Assembly (NCBI RefSeq): GCF_019216885.1
Contig: NZ_JAAQRC020000001.1
Span: forward strand, 5,025,501-5,089,500
Reading direction: 5' to 3'
Source: Methylobacterium sp. SyP6R
GTDB lineage: Bacteria > Pseudomonadota > Alphaproteobacteria > Rhizobiales > Beijerinckiaceae
Length of the DNA: 64,000 nucleotides
Under the pieces are notes generated by a model that saw only the letters and a program-made list of their open reading frames with translations, ran no database searches and was not told the DNA's origin. Numbering within the stretch: position 1 is the first letter of the stretch; each line of letters opens with the position of its first letter. The translations under genes were made by a program, and so were the position numbers. Below, piece after piece: positions 61,542-64,000 of this stretch.

Positions 61542-62084
61542 ATGTCCCCGCGCCGTACCCGACTCCTCCTGGCGGGTCTCCTCGCCGTGTCCGTGTCGAG
61601 CCCCGCCCTCGCCCAGACGAAGCCCGCCGCCCCGGCAGCACCCGCCGCGCCGCAGCAGGCCGCGATCACCCCGAGCCACCTCGCGCTGGCCAAGGAGGTG
61701 ATGCTCTCCTCCGGCATCGCCCGCTCGTTCGACTCGATCCTCCCGGCCTTCGGCGAGCAGATCAGGCAGGCGGCGGTCACCCGGCCCGAGCTGACCAAGG
61801 ACCTCAACGACGTCATCGAGAAGCTGCAGCCCGAGCTGGAGCTGCAGAAGCAGCGCATCATCGAGACCGCCTCGCGCATCTACGCCAACAAGCTCACTGA
61901 AGCCGAGCTGCGCGACATCGCCACCTTCTTCCGTTCGCCCGCCGGCAAGCGCTACGTCGAGACCCAACCCCAGGTGCTCGACGACATGGTGCAGGCGATG
62001 CAGACCTGGACCCAGGAGGTCTCGGAATATATGATGGTCCGGGTGCGGGCCGAGATGGGCAAGCGCGGCCACCAGCTGCAGTGA
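61542..62084 (+). CDS. DUF2059 periplasmic protein
   Basis: 180 residues with a signal peptide (LLLAGLLAVSVSSPALAQ), an Ala/Pro linker and a DUF2059 domain at ~45-170: FDSILPAFGEQIRQAAV, ASRIYANKLTEAELRDIATFFRSPAGKRYVETQP. The 'YAxxFTexELxxixxFyxSPxGkk' pattern is the family hallmark; function unknown. Its stop overlaps the GTG of the next gene (GTGA), so the two are cotranslated. Confidence 0.88.
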   Translation: MSPRRTRLLLAGLLAVSVSSPALAQTKPAAPAAPAAPQQAAITPSHLALAKEVMLSSGIARSFDSILPAFGEQIRQAAVTRPELTKDLNDVIEKLQPELELQKQRIIETASRIYANKLTEAELRDIATFFRSPAGKRYVETQPQVLDDMVQAMQTWTQEVSEYMMVRVRAEMGKRGHQLQ

Positions 62085-63301
62085 CCGCCCGCACGGCCGG
62101 AGAGCGGGCCGAGACGCTCGATCGTCTCGGCGCGATCGTCATCGCCGCCCTGCCGGCCTGCATGGCCGTGGCGAACCGGTCGAGCCCGGTAGTGGTCGGC
62201 CTCGCCGGGCTCCTGCTGCTCGCAGGTGCAGCTTTGGCCGGGCGTCCGCTGCGGGCGCCCCTCGTCGCGCCGCTCGCGACGCCGGTCGGGATCGCGGCGC
62301 TCGCCTTCCTGGCGTGGTGCGGATTGAGCCTCGCCTGGAGCCCGCTGCCGGGCCTGTCGCTGCGCACCCTGTCCGAGTTCCTGCCGGCGCTCGCCGGCGC
62401 CTACCTGGTGGCGCGCCTGGCGCCGCCGCATCTGGCCAGCGTCGCCGGGCCGGCGGCCTGGGTGATGATCGCGACCTGTGCCTACGTGGTGGCGGACCTC
62501 GCCTCCGGGCTGATGATCCGCGAGGCGTTGGGGCAACGCGTCGCCGCCTTCGCGTTCAACCGGCCGCTCCTCGTCATGATGCTGCTGGCCTTCCCCCTGG
62601 TGGCGTTCCTCGCCGCCACCGGGCGGCGCGGCCTTGCGGCGCTCGTGGCTGCATGCCTCGCCGTGGGGGCCTGGCGTTCGGTCAGCGGCGCGACGGTGCT
62701 GGGGCTCGCCGCCGGCGCACTCACCGTCTTCGCGTTGCGCTGGCTGCCCGCCCGGGCCGGGATCGGCCTCACCGGCGCCGCCCTCCTCGGGGCGCTGATC
62801 CTCGCGCCGGTCGAGGGCGATCTCCTGGCCCGCACCATGCCGGAGGCTTTGCACCAGCGGCTCGCCGGCAGTTCCACCCGGGCCCGGGTCGCCATCGCCC
62901 GCAGCTTCGGCGCGGCGGTCGCCGCCGATCCCTGGCGCGGGGCCGGCTACGGCACATCCGGGCGCTTCCAGGACGTGCCGGCGGCCGAGCGGATCGAGCC
63001 CGAGATGCGCTTCATGCTGGCGGTCGGGCATCCGCATAACAGCTTCCTGCAGGTCTGGGCCGAGCTGGGCGTCGTCGGCGCGACGCTCGCCGCACTCGTC
63101 CTGGTCCTGACCTTGCGCGCCCTGTCGGCCTGGACGACGGTCCCGCGCAGCACCGCGCTCGCGCTGCTGGCGTGCGCCGGCATCGTCGCCTTCGTCGAGC
63201 ACGGCGCCTGGCAGGCCTGGTGGACCGCCGGGGTCGGCGCCGCCATCGCCTGGCTGCGCGCCTTGCAGTATCAGTCGCAAGATCTAACGGACGAGCGGTG
63301 A
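62081..63301 (+). CDS. O-antigen ligase/polymerase-like membrane protein
   Basis: A 406-residue protein with ~10 hydrophobic helices and the large periplasmic loop of the Wzy_C/WaaL family: GAGYGTSGRFQ then AVGHPHNSFLQVWAELGVVGA, with the conserved HxHN and GxxG features. It would join or polymerise surface glycans at the periplasmic side. The start is a GTG overlapping the DUF2059 stop. No glycosyltransferases adjoin it, so its target polymer is unknown. gor begins 5 bp after the stop. Confidence 0.85.
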   Translation: MTARTAGERAETLDRLGAIVIAALPACMAVANRSSPVVVGLAGLLLLAGAALAGRPLRAPLVAPLATPVGIAALAFLAWCGLSLAWSPLPGLSLRTLSEFLPALAGAYLVARLAPPHLASVAGPAAWVMIATCAYVVADLASGLMIREALGQRVAAFAFNRPLLVMMLLAFPLVAFLAATGRRGLAALVAACLAVGAWRSVSGATVLGLAAGALTVFALRWLPARAGIGLTGAALLGALILAPVEGDLLARTMPEALHQRLAGSSTRARVAIARSFGAAVAADPWRGAGYGTSGRFQDVPAAERIEPEMRFMLAVGHPHNSFLQVWAELGVVGATLAALVLVLTLRALSAWTTVPRSTALALLACAGIVAFVEHGAWQAWWTAGVGAAIAWLRALQYQSQDLTDER

Positions 63302-63306
63302 GCCCC

Positions 63307-64000
63307 ATGACCGAGACCCGAGACCAGGCTTTCGGCGAGCAAGAGTTCGATGTGGATCTGTTCGTGATCGGCGGCGGCTCCGGCGGGGTGCGGGCGGCGC
63401 GCATCGCCGCCGGCTACGGCGCGCGGGTGCAACTCGCGGAAGAGTACCGGGTCGGCGGCACCTGCGTGATCCGCGGCTGCGTGCCGAAGAAGCTGATGGT
63501 CTATGCCGGGCGCTTCGCCGACGAGTTCGAGGATGCCGCCGGCTTCGGCTGGGAGGTCGGCACCCCGCGCTTCGACTGGGCGACCCTGAAGGCCCGGCGC
63601 GACGCCGAGGTGACGCGGCTAGAGAGCATCTACGCCACCAACCTGATGCGGGCCGGCGTCGAGGTGGTGGCCGACCGGGCGGTGATCGAGGATCCGCACA
63701 CGGTGCGCCTGGTCCGCTCCGGCACCCGGGTGCGCGCCCGCCACATCCTGGTCGCGGTCGGCGCGCACCCGGTGAAGGAGCCGCTGATCCCCGGCGCCGA
63801 GCTCGCCATCACGTCGAACGAGGTGTTCGAGCTGGAGACCCAGCCCGAGCGGATCCTGGTGGTCGGCGGCGGCTACATCGCGGTCGAGTTCGCGGGCGTG
63901 TTCGCGTCGCTTGGCACCCGCACCACCCTGCTCCATCGCGGCGACCGGCTGCTGCGCGGCTTCGACGGCGAGATCCGCCAGGCCCTCGGCGAGGCCTACG
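63307..64000 (+). CDS. gor: Glutathione-disulfide reductase, N-terminal part (runs off window)
   Basis: 231 residues of a FAD-dependent disulfide reductase. Seen: FAD motif DLFVIGGGSGGVRAARIAAGYGA, the redox pair in GGTCVIRGCVPKK, and the NADPH Rossmann motif VVGGGYIAVEFAGVFASLG. The CVIRGCVPKKLMVY signature fits plant/proteobacterial-type glutathione reductase rather than lipoamide dehydrogenase. The gene starts 5 bp after the ligase-like gene and continues past the window edge. Confidence 0.93.
   Translation, partial: MTETRDQAFGEQEFDVDLFVIGGGSGGVRAARIAAGYGARVQLAEEYRVGGTCVIRGCVPKKLMVYAGRFADEFEDAAGFGWEVGTPRFDWATLKARRDAEVTRLESIYATNLMRAGVEVVADRAVIEDPHTVRLVRSGTRVRARHILVAVGAHPVKEPLIPGAELAITSNEVFELETQPERILVVGGGYIAVEFAGVFASLGTRTTLLHRGDRLLRGFDGEIRQALGEAY

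Overview
The window is high-GC DNA with tightly packed, mostly chromosomal-looking genes. It reads as an alphaproteobacterium of the order Hyphomicrobiales, most probably Methylobacterium or a close relative. The evidence is a formate-tetrahydrofolate ligase of C1 metabolism, the alphaproteobacterial hemD - Mic60/mitofilin - hemY-like cluster next to tsaD, a MucR/Ros regulator, a DUF6894 protein, and several families of palindromic intergenic repeats typical of such genomes. The genus is an inference; no rRNA gene is present. No phage, transposase, CRISPR array or replication origin was seen.

Layout. 1-5.9 kb: a divergent uronate dehydrogenase-like / SMP-30 lactonase pair, an agmatinase-family ureohydrolase, an MFS transporter and an AraC-type regulator. 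5.9-9.2 kb: MucR, then an MBOAT acyltransferase and an SGNH-like partner, probably for polysaccharide acylation. 9.2-16.6 kb: an M20 amidohydrolase divergent from a complete peptide-type ABC importer. 16.9-25.6 kb: the hemY-like / Mic60 / hemD block, then tsaD, a GNAT fusion protein, an orphan MazE-like antitoxin and gpsA. 25.7-30.1 kb: fhs and several small proteins. 30.1-35.9 kb: dgcA and dgcN facing a complete glutamate/aspartate ABC importer, which together look like a D-glutamate uptake and use unit. 36.2-39.3 kb: an ECF sigma/anti-sigma pair, a Bax-inhibitor-1 protein and two coupled small genes. 39.5-43 kb: trpG-trpD-trpC and an epoxide hydrolase-like enzyme. 43.2-43.6 kb: a probable AbcR-type small RNA with promoter and terminator, then a 30-residue membrane protein with its own terminator. 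43.7-49.6 kb: a PfkB kinase with a GntR regulator, a LuxR regulator, a membrane protein and an AlsS-like ThDP enzyme. 50.3-52.1 kb: a microbial rhodopsin (DTG motif) with blh, the retinal-forming beta-carotene oxygenase. 52-57.8 kb: an orphan ParA with an overlapping partner, a secreted protein, a 2OG-Fe(II) oxygenase flanked by inverted repeats and a BclA/YddA-type ABC exporter. 57.8-64 kb: twin tRNA-Val(CAC) genes, gph, small genes, rpiA, a DUF2059 protein, an O-antigen ligase-like protein and the start of gor.

The most notable items are (i) the rhodopsin-blh pair, enough for light-driven proton pumping if beta-carotene is supplied; (ii) a 98-bp two-hairpin palindromic element inserted without breaking the reading frame in two unrelated membrane-protein genes, with compensatory stem changes between copies; (iii) the AbcR-like small RNA; and (iv) the linkage of dgcN-dgcA to a glutamate transporter. 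Four copies of a ~140-bp palindrome and three of a ~105-bp palindrome add to a repeat-rich intergenic landscape.
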